DNA from: UBA4823 sp034436035
GTDB lineage: Bacteria; Chloroflexota; Anaerolineae; Anaerolineales; UBA4823
Assembly: GCA_034436035.1 (NCBI GenBank)
Contig: DAOTVW010000227.1
Location: 1-7,825, forward strand
DNA length: 7,825 nt
Reading direction: 5' to 3'
Below are positions 1-5,129 of this stretch, piece by piece (within the stretch, counting starts at the first letter, position 1; each line of letters starts with the position of its first letter). The notes beneath the pieces were generated by a model that saw only the letters and a program-made list of their open reading frames with translations, had not been told where the DNA came from and did not search any database. The position numbers and the translations under genes were made by a program.

Positions 1-104
1 CCACACAAACCGGTGGGACAACATAAAGGCGGATCAAATATTTCAACATCGATGGGTTCATGAGAAACCGGTAAGATATCCAATAAGGGGGTAGTCTCAC
101 TCAT
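1..104 (-). CDS. arsD: ArsD arsenite metallochaperone, N-terminal fragment
   Basis: Only the first 34 codons lie in the window; the gene continues past the left edge. The ATG is at 104-102, with a GGAG ribosome binding site at 119-116. After a short leader the protein reads VEIFDPPLCCPTGLCG, the ArsD hallmark: a vicinal Cys-Cys pair followed by TGxCG. In the family this cysteine set binds As(III)/Sb(III) and hands it to the ArsA ATPase of the ArsAB efflux pump. The gene starts 38 bp after the arsR stop on the same strand, so the two are probably co-transcribed from the promoter at 549-576. The remaining ars genes (arsA, arsB/acr3, arsC) would be expected to the left but cannot be seen. The leader of about 17 residues before the VEIFDP motif is longer than in typical ArsD. 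Confidence 0.88.
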   Translation of the reverse strand, partial: MSETTPLLDILPVSHEPIDVEIFDPPLCCPTGLC

Positions 105-115
105 AATATTTCAAT

Positions 116-119
116 CTCC
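116..119 (-). promoter_or_regulatory. Ribosome binding site of arsD
   Basis: On the minus strand GGAG lies 11 nt before the ATG at 104. It fixes the arsD start, and is notable because the preceding arsR has no such site. Confidence 0.6.
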
Positions 120-142
120 ATTGAAGAATTTTGGTAAAAAAA

Positions 143-541
143 TTAACTCTCTTTCACGCCCAAATCGGTCGCACATAATACTGTCTGTGGACCGCAAGTG
201 AGCCGGCGCGGCTTGATTCGTTTCAGATCAAAAAAAACACCAAAAGCAGCATTGAGTTCTTCTAATGCCTGGCGATTGATCGAATAATAAACCCACCGAG
301 AATCAAAGGGGTCTCGCTCAACGTCAACCAAACCAGCTTCACGTAGCTTGCTCAAATGGTGCGAGATTAAATTGGGCGACATGTGCAACGCATCGCCGAG
401 CTCACAATTGCACTGGACTCCCTCCATGATGAGGTTAATTATCAGCAGTCGTTTAGGCTCAGCCAGAACTCTGAGTCGGTTTGATAATACCGCTAAATTA
501 ACCGGGGTATTTATTCCTTCATCCGCATAATAGTTCAACAT
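143..541 (-). CDS. arsR: ArsR/SmtB-family arsenite-responsive repressor
   Basis: This is a winged-helix metalloregulator expected to repress the ars operon until As(III)/Sb(III) binds. I start it at the ATG at 541, giving 132 aa, the normal family length. An upstream in-frame ATG at 631 would add 30 residues, but that stretch overlaps a consensus promoter (549-576) and resembles no ArsR N-terminus. The domain core includes LAEPKRLLIINLI, then MEGVQCNCELGDAL, where Cys44-x-Cys46 match two of the three cysteines of the E. coli-type CxCxxC sensor site (the third position is Gly). The recognition helix MSPNLISHHLSKLREAGLV and the wing (VERDPFDSRWVYYSI) follow. Two more cysteines, Cys116 and Cys123, lie in the C-terminal tail and could complete the metal site; this is inference. 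arsD follows after 38 bp. No Shine-Dalgarno precedes the start. Confidence 0.9.
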   Translation of the reverse strand: MLNYYADEGINTPVNLAVLSNRLRVLAEPKRLLIINLIMEGVQCNCELGDALHMSPNLISHHLSKLREAGLVDVERDPFDSRWVYYSINRQALEELNAAFGVFFDLKRIKPRRLTCGPQTVLCATDLGVKES

Positions 542-549
542 ACGTTGAA
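534..549. promoter_or_regulatory. Inverted repeat, likely ArsR operator on the arsR start codon
   Basis: TTCAAC-ATAC-GTTGAA is a perfect 6-bp inverted repeat with a 4-bp centre. It contains the arsR ATG (541-539) and touches the -10 hexamer (549-554). A repressor dimer bound here would block both promoter opening and the first codons. The position and symmetry fit ArsR autoregulation; binding itself is inferred. Confidence 0.6.
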
Positions 550-576
550 TTATATACGGGTATACTGATCTGTCAA
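549..576 (-). promoter_or_regulatory. Consensus sigma-70 promoter of the ars operon
   Basis: Read on the minus strand, TTGACA (576-571) is followed by a 16-bp spacer and TATAAT (554-549); both hexamers are perfect consensus. Only seven bases separate the -10 box from the arsR ATG at 541, so transcription should begin at or within one or two bases of the start codon, giving a leaderless arsR mRNA. This is the main reason for rejecting the longer arsR reading frame. Confidence 0.82.
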
Positions 577-722
577 GGGAGAAGCAACAAAGTTGGGAAT
601 CGGGAGGCGAGAAGGTGTTAGGATTCAACAATCAGCTTTTGGGCACAAGTGTTCTGTTATCCTATAACCGGTTTTGGTTATCTGTTGTCCAGTTCTTGTT
701 GTCAGTTAACCATTTTACTTAT

Positions 723-759
723 TCACTGTAGAAAGAATCTGCCAGGCAGGTTCTAGTGA
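723..759. repeat. Imperfect palindrome able to form a hairpin
   Basis: The inner core CTGCC-A-GGCAG (739-749) is a perfect inverted repeat. It extends to AGAATCTGCC/GGCAGGTTCT if one T-G pair is allowed, and the outer arms TCACT (723-727) and AGTGA (755-759) also pair. There is no T-run on either side, so it is not a typical intrinsic terminator. It may be a repeat remnant or a protein-binding site; its function is unknown. Confidence 0.4.
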
Positions 760-806
760 TTCAGGCTGTGCATCATCTCTGTACGTTGAATGATATTTAT
801 TCTTTT

Positions 807-830
807 GGTTTCGACAAGCTCAACCAACGG
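807..830. repeat. Interspersed GGTTTCGACAAGCTCAACC repeat, copy 1
   Basis: This copy reads GGTTTCGACAAGCTCAACC followed by AACGG, with imperfect inverted symmetry (TTGGTT at 805-810 against AACCAA at 822-827). From general knowledge, this motif and its complement GGTTGAGCTTGTCGAAACC form a short interspersed intergenic repeat seen in many bacterial genomes. A variant copy lies 24 bp downstream. Confidence 0.6.
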
Positions 831-853
831 GGGTTCGGAGGGTATTTCAACAA

Positions 854-878
854 GGTTTCGACGGGGCTCAACCAACGG
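854..878. repeat. Interspersed GGTTTCGAC repeat, copy 2 (variant)
   Basis: The sequence GGTTTCGACGGGGCTCAACC plus AACGG matches copy 1 at 807-830, except that the central CAA is replaced by CGGG. A further decayed resemblance (GGCAAGCCCAACC) follows at 885-897. The spacing suggests a small cluster of repeat units rather than a gene. Confidence 0.55.
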
Positions 879-1007
879 AATGTAGGCAAGCCCAACCAGT
901 AAACCGCGTTGGCCGAGCAGCTGTGCACGAACCGCGTGAGCAGAATATCCAGACTACTGCCGTACGCTGGTTGAATAGCTAGCAAGGCGCAATCGTAATT
1001 TTATCCC

Positions 1008-1036
1008 TTGACAACCTTATTTTGATGATATACAAT
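1008..1036 (+). promoter_or_regulatory. Sigma-70 promoter of the GntR-slipin-SdpI-CPBP operon
   Basis: TTGACA (1008-1013), a 17-bp spacer and TACAAT (1031-1036) differ from the full consensus by one base. The start point would fall near 1043, giving a leader of about 58 nt that contains the 8-bp tandem repeats. A promoter this strong ahead of a repressor gene fits tight negative autoregulation. Confidence 0.8.
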
Positions 1037-1045
1037 TCAATCAAT

Positions 1046-1077
1046 TATACAATTATACAATAATACAATACTACAAT
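1046..1077 (+). repeat. Four 8-bp tandem repeats (NNTACAAT) in the operon leader
   Basis: Four contiguous 8-bp units read TATACAAT, TATACAAT, AATACAAT and ACTACAAT. All share the core TACAAT, which is also the -10 box of the promoter just upstream. They lie at and after the expected transcription start, where a repressor would act. They could be a multi-site operator for the adjacent GntR protein, a set of alternative -10 elements, or a slippage-prone tract that varies in copy number. The sequence does not decide between these. Confidence 0.6.
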
Positions 1078-1078
1078 C

Positions 1079-1086
1079 GGAGAAGG
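1079..1086 (+). promoter_or_regulatory. Ribosome binding site of the GntR gene
   Basis: GGAGAAGG lies 14 nt before the ATG at 1101, slightly far. It directly follows the last 8-bp repeat. An ATG at 1089 is followed at once by TGA, and an in-frame TAA at 1095-1097 excludes any earlier start for the gene. Confidence 0.55.
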
Positions 1087-1100
1087 ATATGTGATAAATC

Positions 1101-1511
1101 ATGCAAATCACGATTGACTTTCGTTCTGAACAACCCATCTACCTGCAAATCGTCGAGCAAATCCGCCAAAAGGTAGCCAACGGTGAACTCAAACCCGGCG
1201 ATCAATTGCCGACCGTGCGCCAGATGGCAGCCGATTTACGGGTCAATTTCAACACAGTTGCCCGCGCCTATCGGTTGTTGGATGAAGCTGGATTAATTTC
1301 CACCCAACATGGACGGGGTACCTATATCTGGGAAACGCCGAAACCAGAAACAATGAATCAAATTCGACAGCAGAGCCTGACCAGCCTCACTCGTCGTTAC
1401 CTGGCCGATGCTGCTCGATTGGGATTTCAACCCGCAGAGGTCGCGGAGATTGTCCAGAAACATATTGACGAATGGCTGCAATCCGGTGACGCACCAAAAA
1501 TCGAGTTATAG
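1101..1511 (+). CDS. GntR-family regulator, YtrA subfamily
   Basis: This is a 136-aa DNA-binding repressor. The GntR winged helix spans about residues 9-76 with the family signatures QPIYLQIVEQIRQKVANGEL, KPGDQLPTVRQMAADLRVNFNTVARAYRLL and HGRGTYI. Only about 60 residues follow, which is the YtrA type: a short two-helix dimerisation tail rather than a ligand-binding FadR, HutC or MocR domain. In the family these proteins usually sit first in, and repress, operons for membrane proteins or ABC transporters that respond to cell-envelope agents. Here it is the first of four co-directional genes, 20 bp ahead of the slipin gene. It probably acts on the promoter and tandem repeats at 1008-1077. The inducer is unknown. 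Confidence 0.9.
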   Translation: MQITIDFRSEQPIYLQIVEQIRQKVANGELKPGDQLPTVRQMAADLRVNFNTVARAYRLLDEAGLISTQHGRGTYIWETPKPETMNQIRQQSLTSLTRRYLADAARLGFQPAEVAEIVQKHIDEWLQSGDAPKIEL

Positions 1512-1531
1512 AACATACACGAGGTGAAAAA

Positions 1532-2473
1532 ATGAATAAATCGACCGATCGAATAAATAAATTATTTACCAAAAAAGACGAACATATCCCCCCTATCGCC
1601 ATGTTAGCGGCATTTATCTTTTTTGTAATTGCCATCGCTTTAGCGATCTACCTCGATACCAACACTGCCTTATCGGATGGAAGTATCGCGGCAATCTTTA
1701 CCCCCTTTTTCCTGGTAGGGCTTTACCTGATGATGGCGATAAAGGTTGCCTCTCAATGGGAAAAAGCGGTCATTTTACGCTTTGGACGCTTCCATAAATT
1801 AGCCGGACCAGGTTTGTTCTGGATCATACCGATTGTGGATAGCATCTCCAATTGGATTGACCAGCGCGTAATGGTCACTCCGTTCAACGCCGAAAAATCA
1901 CTTACCAAAGATACCGTACCGGTCAATGTAGATGCTGTATTGTTTTGGATGGTCTGGGATGGAGAAAAAGCCGCTCTGGAAGTAGAGGACTATCGCAGTG
2001 CAATTACCTGGGCTGCCCAAACTGCCTTGCGCGAGGTCATTGGTCAGATGAACCTTGCTGATATCTTAGTCGGGCGCGCCAAAATGGATGCCGATTTACA
2101 GCAGATTATCGATGAACGCACCACGCCTTGGGGGGTAAGTGTGCAATCGGTGGAGATCCGCGATATTGTCATCCCGCAAGATCTCGAAGATGCCATGAGC
2201 CGGCAAGCACAAGCGGAACGAGAACGCCAGGCGCGGGTCATCCTGGGTGAATCCGAGAAGCAAATCGCAGCATCTTTTGCAGAAGCTGCTAAAGCTTATC
2301 AAAATAACCCTACCGCATTACACCTGCGGGCGATGAATATGCTATTCGAAGGTTTGAAAGAAAAAGGTGCGCTGGTGATCGTACCGAGCAGTGCAGTGGA
2401 AACAATGAATCTTGGTGGATTAAGTGGTTTGACCTCTCTTGCTCAAAACACTCCCACGATAAAAGAGGAGTAA
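1532..2473 (+). CDS. Slipin / SPFH (stomatin-like) membrane protein
   Basis: This 313-aa membrane scaffold protein belongs to the band-7/SPFH family, whose members form oligomers on membrane microdomains and influence protease activity and envelope stability. Two hydrophobic segments (about 20-41 and 50-71) precede the SPFH domain. That domain includes EKAVILRFGRFHKLAGPGLFWIIPIVD (77-103), DTVPVNVDAVLFWMV (127-141), TALREVIGQMNLADIL (164-179) and TPWGVSVQSVEIRDIVIP (198-215), all typical of slipins. A charged, probably coiled-coil segment (216-256: AQAERERQARVILGESEKQ) and a short C-terminus follow. The start is set by GAGGTG at 1521-1526. Bacterial slipin genes are commonly paired with an NfeD-like gene. 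None is next to this one; an SdpI-like gene follows after 3 bp, suggesting translational coupling. General function is confident, the specific role unknown. Confidence 0.9.
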   Translation: MNKSTDRINKLFTKKDEHIPPIAMLAAFIFFVIAIALAIYLDTNTALSDGSIAAIFTPFFLVGLYLMMAIKVASQWEKAVILRFGRFHKLAGPGLFWIIPIVDSISNWIDQRVMVTPFNAEKSLTKDTVPVNVDAVLFWMVWDGEKAALEVEDYRSAITWAAQTALREVIGQMNLADILVGRAKMDADLQQIIDERTTPWGVSVQSVEIRDIVIPQDLEDAMSRQAQAERERQARVILGESEKQIAASFAEAAKAYQNNPTALHLRAMNMLFEGLKEKGALVIVPSSAVETMNLGGLSGLTSLAQNTPTIKEE

Positions 2474-2476
2474 ACG

Positions 2477-3148
2477 ATGAAAACAAAAACAGCTCTATTC
2501 CTGATGCTCATCCTTATCTTGCTCTCCACAATGGGCGGACTCTTGCTTTGGCAGAAACTGCCACCGCTCATGGCTTCCCACTGGAGTGCCAATGATCAAG
2601 TGAATGGGTATATCCCCCGCTTCTGGGGAGTCTTTCTCATGCCAAGCATCACCTTACTGATGATAGGATTGTTTCTCATTATGCCCAAGATTGATCCTCT
2701 TGCGAAAAATATAGAGCGCTTTCGCGGCACCTTTAATAACTTTATTGTCCTCATCGTAGTTTTTATGGTGTACATCTATATCCTCACCTTGCTTTTCAAT
2801 CTGGGGTATACCTTTGCTATGAGCCGGGCAATGTTGCCTGCATTGGGGGTATTGGTTTTTGCAGCTGGTATCTTGATTAGCAAAGCGCAGCCCAATTGGT
2901 TCATCGGTATCCGCACCCCCTGGACACTTTCAAATGACATGGTCTGGGAGAAAACGCATCGCCTGGGGAGCGTTCTTTTCAAGGTGGCTGGTGTCCTGAC
3001 GTTTTTGGGAGTATTTTGGGGTAGGCTGGCATTTTGGTTTGTGATGGGACCAATTCTCCTCGCCGCCATTGTACCGGTGATTTATTCTTATCTTGTGTTT
3101 CACAAAATCCAACAATCCTCCGAGACCATTCCACCGAAAAAACTATAG
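2477..3148 (+). CDS. SdpI-like DUF1648 integral membrane protein
   Basis: This 223-aa protein has about six membrane helices (roughly 5-24, 50-69, 88-110, 118-136, 166-184 and 187-208). Its N-terminal part carries the DUF1648 motif LPPLMASHWSANDQVNGYIPRF (28-49). The centre has the SdpI signature NWFIGIRTPWTLSNDMVWEKTHRLG (140-164). In Bacillus subtilis SdpI protects cells against the SDP toxin peptide and also sequesters the repressor SdpR. That SdpR is an ArsR-type protein, whereas the regulator here is GntR-type. The start follows GAGGAG at 2465-2470, inside the end of the slipin gene, so translation is probably coupled. A role in immunity to a peptide toxin or in sensing membrane stress is inferred from family and context; no toxin gene is in view. 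Confidence 0.88.
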   Translation: MKTKTALFLMLILILLSTMGGLLLWQKLPPLMASHWSANDQVNGYIPRFWGVFLMPSITLLMIGLFLIMPKIDPLAKNIERFRGTFNNFIVLIVVFMVYIYILTLLFNLGYTFAMSRAMLPALGVLVFAAGILISKAQPNWFIGIRTPWTLSNDMVWEKTHRLGSVLFKVAGVLTFLGVFWGRLAFWFVMGPILLAAIVPVIYSYLVFHKIQQSSETIPPKKL

Positions 3149-3176
3149 AAGAAAATTGGGATAACAGGATAATAAA

Positions 3177-4043
3177 ATGAACCGAAAAGCAATTGTCATG
3201 TATAGCCTCATCTCGTTTAGCCTGGCCTGGATATTGTTCTGCCTTCCCCTTTTGATTCGCAATCCCCAATCCCAGCAATGGATGAAATTATCCTTTTGGA
3301 GTATCGCGATGTGGGCGCCGGGAGTTGCAGCAATCATCAGCACGCGCTACGCACTTAAGCAACCGCTTCGTTCGCTCAATTTAAATCGGATCGGTGAGCC
3401 CAAGCTGATCTGGATTGCCTGGTTTATTCCACCTTTGTTAGCGATTGCCACCGGAATTTTAACCTGGGCATTTGGGTTGGGCAAACTTGACATCCAGTTC
3501 ACTCAAATCAAAGAGACAATGCAAAATGCACCTGGCGGGGCAAACATCTCACCCTATCTGGTTGTCATCATTCAAATAGCCTTTACTCTATTCCTGGCGC
3601 CGCTCATTAATACTATCTTCGCGCTGGGAGAAGAGTTGGGCTGGCGCGGATTCCTCCTGCCACAGTTGCTCCCATTAGGGCAGGGGAAAGCCATTTTGCT
3701 CAGTGGAGCAGTTTGGGGAATCTGGCATGCGCCAGCTATTCTGCAAGGACATAATTATCCAACCCACCCCTATTTAGGAGTGTTTTTAATGATTATCTTT
3801 TGTGTGCTCATGGGCAGCTTTTTAAGTTGGCTTTACTTGCGCACGCGAAGCCCCTGGTTGCCCGCCTTGGCGCATGGCTCTCTTAATGCAACCGCCGGCA
3901 TTCCGCTGATGTTTTTCCAGGGGGTGGATATCACGTTTGGCGGCACCATTGCTAGTTTAACCGGCTGGATACCTTTAGCGCTATTAGTTGGTTGGTTATT
4001 TTGGAGTAAACAATTAGCGGTGCAAGAGCTCCGTATAGATTGA
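3177..4043 (+). CDS. CPBP-family (Abi/CAAX-like) intramembrane metalloprotease
   Basis: This 288-aa polytopic membrane protein carries the three CPBP motifs. GEELGWRGFL gives the EExxxR motif (Glu152, Glu153, Arg157). AVWGIWHAP gives His184 at the FxxxH motif, with Trp180 in place of the usual Phe. LAHGSLNATAG gives the HxxxN motif (His233, Asn237). All expected polar catalytic and metal-binding positions are intact, so an active enzyme is plausible. Membrane segments appear at about 6-27, 38-56, 77-99, 127-150, 170-186, 198-221 and 259-276. Bacterial relatives include bacteriocin self-immunity proteins of lactic acid bacteria, but most have unknown substrates. The gene follows the SdpI-like gene by 28 bp, with AGGA at 3166-3169, and is the last of the operon. 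Confidence 0.9.
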   Translation: MNRKAIVMYSLISFSLAWILFCLPLLIRNPQSQQWMKLSFWSIAMWAPGVAAIISTRYALKQPLRSLNLNRIGEPKLIWIAWFIPPLLAIATGILTWAFGLGKLDIQFTQIKETMQNAPGGANISPYLVVIIQIAFTLFLAPLINTIFALGEELGWRGFLLPQLLPLGQGKAILLSGAVWGIWHAPAILQGHNYPTHPYLGVFLMIIFCVLMGSFLSWLYLRTRSPWLPALAHGSLNATAGIPLMFFQGVDITFGGTIASLTGWIPLALLVGWLFWSKQLAVQELRID

Positions 4044-4047
4044 TGAA

Positions 4048-4063
4048 TGTTTCACGTGAAACC
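4048..4063. promoter_or_regulatory. parS site 1 (ParB binding site)
   Basis: TGTTTCACGTGAAACC matches the conserved bacterial parS sequence TGTTTCACGTGAAACA at 15 of 16 bases, with the 14-bp palindromic core GTTTCACGTGAAAC (4049-4062) perfect. ParB (Spo0J) binds this motif, spreads along DNA and loads SMC for chromosome segregation. The site begins 5 bp after the CPBP stop codon. The following CTTTTT could let the palindrome contribute weakly to termination. Confidence 0.88.
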
Positions 4064-4109
4064 TTTTTAGACATAGAAGTGCAGTTTCAATGTGCGAATC
4101 AGTTATTAA

Positions 4110-4125
4110 TGTTTCACGTGAAACT
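4110..4125. promoter_or_regulatory. parS site 2 (ParB binding site)
   Basis: TGTTTCACGTGAAACT again matches the parS consensus at 15 of 16 bases, with the core GTTTCACGTGAAAC at 4111-4124. It shares its flanks (AA before, a T-run after) with site 1, and the two centres are 62 bp apart, close to six helical turns, so both lie on the same face of the DNA. It ends 2 bp from the stop codon of the convergent nucleotidyltransferase gene. Confidence 0.88.
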
Positions 4126-4127
4126 TT

Positions 4128-5129
4128 TTATCCGCCGTTAACTGCCGCCCATTGTTCCAGTGTTTCTTCTACTTGATCTAAATAGGCATCCAATGCGGCA
4201 ATTTTTTGCGGAAAATATTCTCCCCCAATCTGGGTTTTCTGGAGAATGTCCTGCCATATTTCTTGGTTTTCTCTGTTTTGAGGGGTTAATTCTATAATTT
4301 TAATCCACGTGGAGAGGAAGGGCCATAGAATCTGGCGCGGTTCTCCCGATCTTAAGAATGCTTCAAATGCGCGGTAATAATAATTCAACCGGTCTGGGTG
4401 TAGTCGAAGGTAATTGGTTTGGCTAGGTAAAGAAACAAAAGCCTCTTTCCAGGCGGGTAACCATCCTTGAAGGATTTCCTGGTTCACAGCAGCACCACCT
4501 AATAAACCCAATAACCCGGCATATAAACCGCCTTTTCCCACTGCTTCAGCGCGTTTGGCAAAATTCATCACTAACCGCCTTTCGGTTAATGGTGCCCCAC
4601 TGAGTAACGCAATGGAATTAACGGCATGTTCAATGGCTTTGAAGTACAGCTTTAATGCGGCTAAATCCGGATTCGCCCTCACATCCATGATCCCAAACCA
4701 CATACTGCGGGCATGCTCCGCTTGCGGACGAGCACGCTCCAAAATCGTTTCGGGCTGATTAAACATCCCCCGTACGCTGGCTTGAATGAAATCAAAGGTG
4801 TGTCGCTGATCCAATAAGGGTTTGCAATCAAATACAGTTGGACCTAACCAGGGATGAGCACGCACGCGCCGGGGTGGTTCATATTCTTTGAGCGGATGAT
4901 GGGTGATGTCAAAATGAATATCATCGGTGATGCGTACAATTTCACGCGCTGGGGTGACTTCATCAATATGGATAAAAACCAAATCAATATCCATCGTCCC
5001 CCCTAATAAAAATTCTTTCTCTAAGGCAGCTCCGCAAAGGTATGCCGCCAGGATCGTTGCGTCTTTACGAGCGCGCTCTTCTACTGCATGATGAGCTAAA
5101 TCGAATATGGTGTCCGCATTGATGCGCAT
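4128..5129 (-). CDS. Nucleotidyltransferase-fold protein of unknown substrate
   Basis: This is a 333-aa protein. The N-terminal third resembles a DNA-polymerase-beta-type nucleotidyltransferase core. A helix with AAYLCGAALEKEF leads to GGTMDIDLVFIH, where Asp47-x-Asp49 would be the metal-binding pair, and IHFDITHH offers Asp74 as a third carboxylate. The usual Gly-Ser of the motif is Gly-Ala here (Gly33-Ala34). The remaining 230 or so residues look largely helical, with no motif I recognise. The start codon overlaps the stop of the deoxynucleoside kinase gene (TAATG), so the two are translationally coupled and probably functionally linked. Possible roles are nucleotidyl transfer to a small molecule (as in aminoglycoside-type enzymes), a regulatory enzyme, or a toxin-like enzyme; none can be chosen from sequence alone. 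Confidence 0.72.
   Translation of the reverse strand: MRINADTIFDLAHHAVEERARKDATILAAYLCGAALEKEFLLGGTMDIDLVFIHIDEVTPAREIVRITDDIHFDITHHPLKEYEPPRRVRAHPWLGPTVFDCKPLLDQRHTFDFIQASVRGMFNQPETILERARPQAEHARSMWFGIMDVRANPDLAALKLYFKAIEHAVNSIALLSGAPLTERRLVMNFAKRAEAVGKGGLYAGLLGLLGGAAVNQEILQGWLPAWKEAFVSLPSQTNYLRLHPDRLNYYYRAFEAFLRSGEPRQILWPFLSTWIKIIELTPQNRENQEIWQDILQKTQIGGEYFPQKIAALDAYLDQVEETLEQWAAVNGG

Larger units (their letters stand above)
542..1100. other. Non-coding divergent region between arsR and the GntR operon
   Basis: No credible gene lies in these roughly 560 bases. From left to right it holds the ars promoter, a T-rich stretch (655-725), a hairpin-like palindrome (723-759) and a partial second copy of ars-promoter sequence (782-796). 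Two GGTTTCGAC-type interspersed repeats follow (807-830 and 854-878), then a GC-richer segment with two AACCGCGT-containing stretches, and finally the GntR operon promoter with its tandem repeats. A 62-codon open frame on the minus strand (797-985) falls mainly on the interspersed repeats and has no recognisable protein character. Confidence 0.7.

Noticed and set aside
542..631. An upstream in-frame ATG at 631 would extend ArsR by 30 residues.
   Set aside because: The extension covers perfect -35 and -10 boxes, and the 132-aa form from 541 fits the family length.
797..985. A 62-codon open frame on the minus strand.
   Set aside because: It runs through the GGTTTCGAC repeats, lacks a ribosome site and resembles no protein.
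3156..3173. TTGGGATAACAGGATAAT matches the I-SceI homing-endonuclease site in 16 of 18 bases.
   Set aside because: It includes the AGGA ribosome site of the CPBP gene, there is no intron or homing-endonuclease gene, and the resemblance is most likely chance.
4049..4130. The two palindromes followed by T-runs read as intrinsic terminators.
   Set aside because: With a minimal loop only about five base pairs remain per stem, whereas the exact match to parS explains the sequence better; a minor termination role cannot be excluded.
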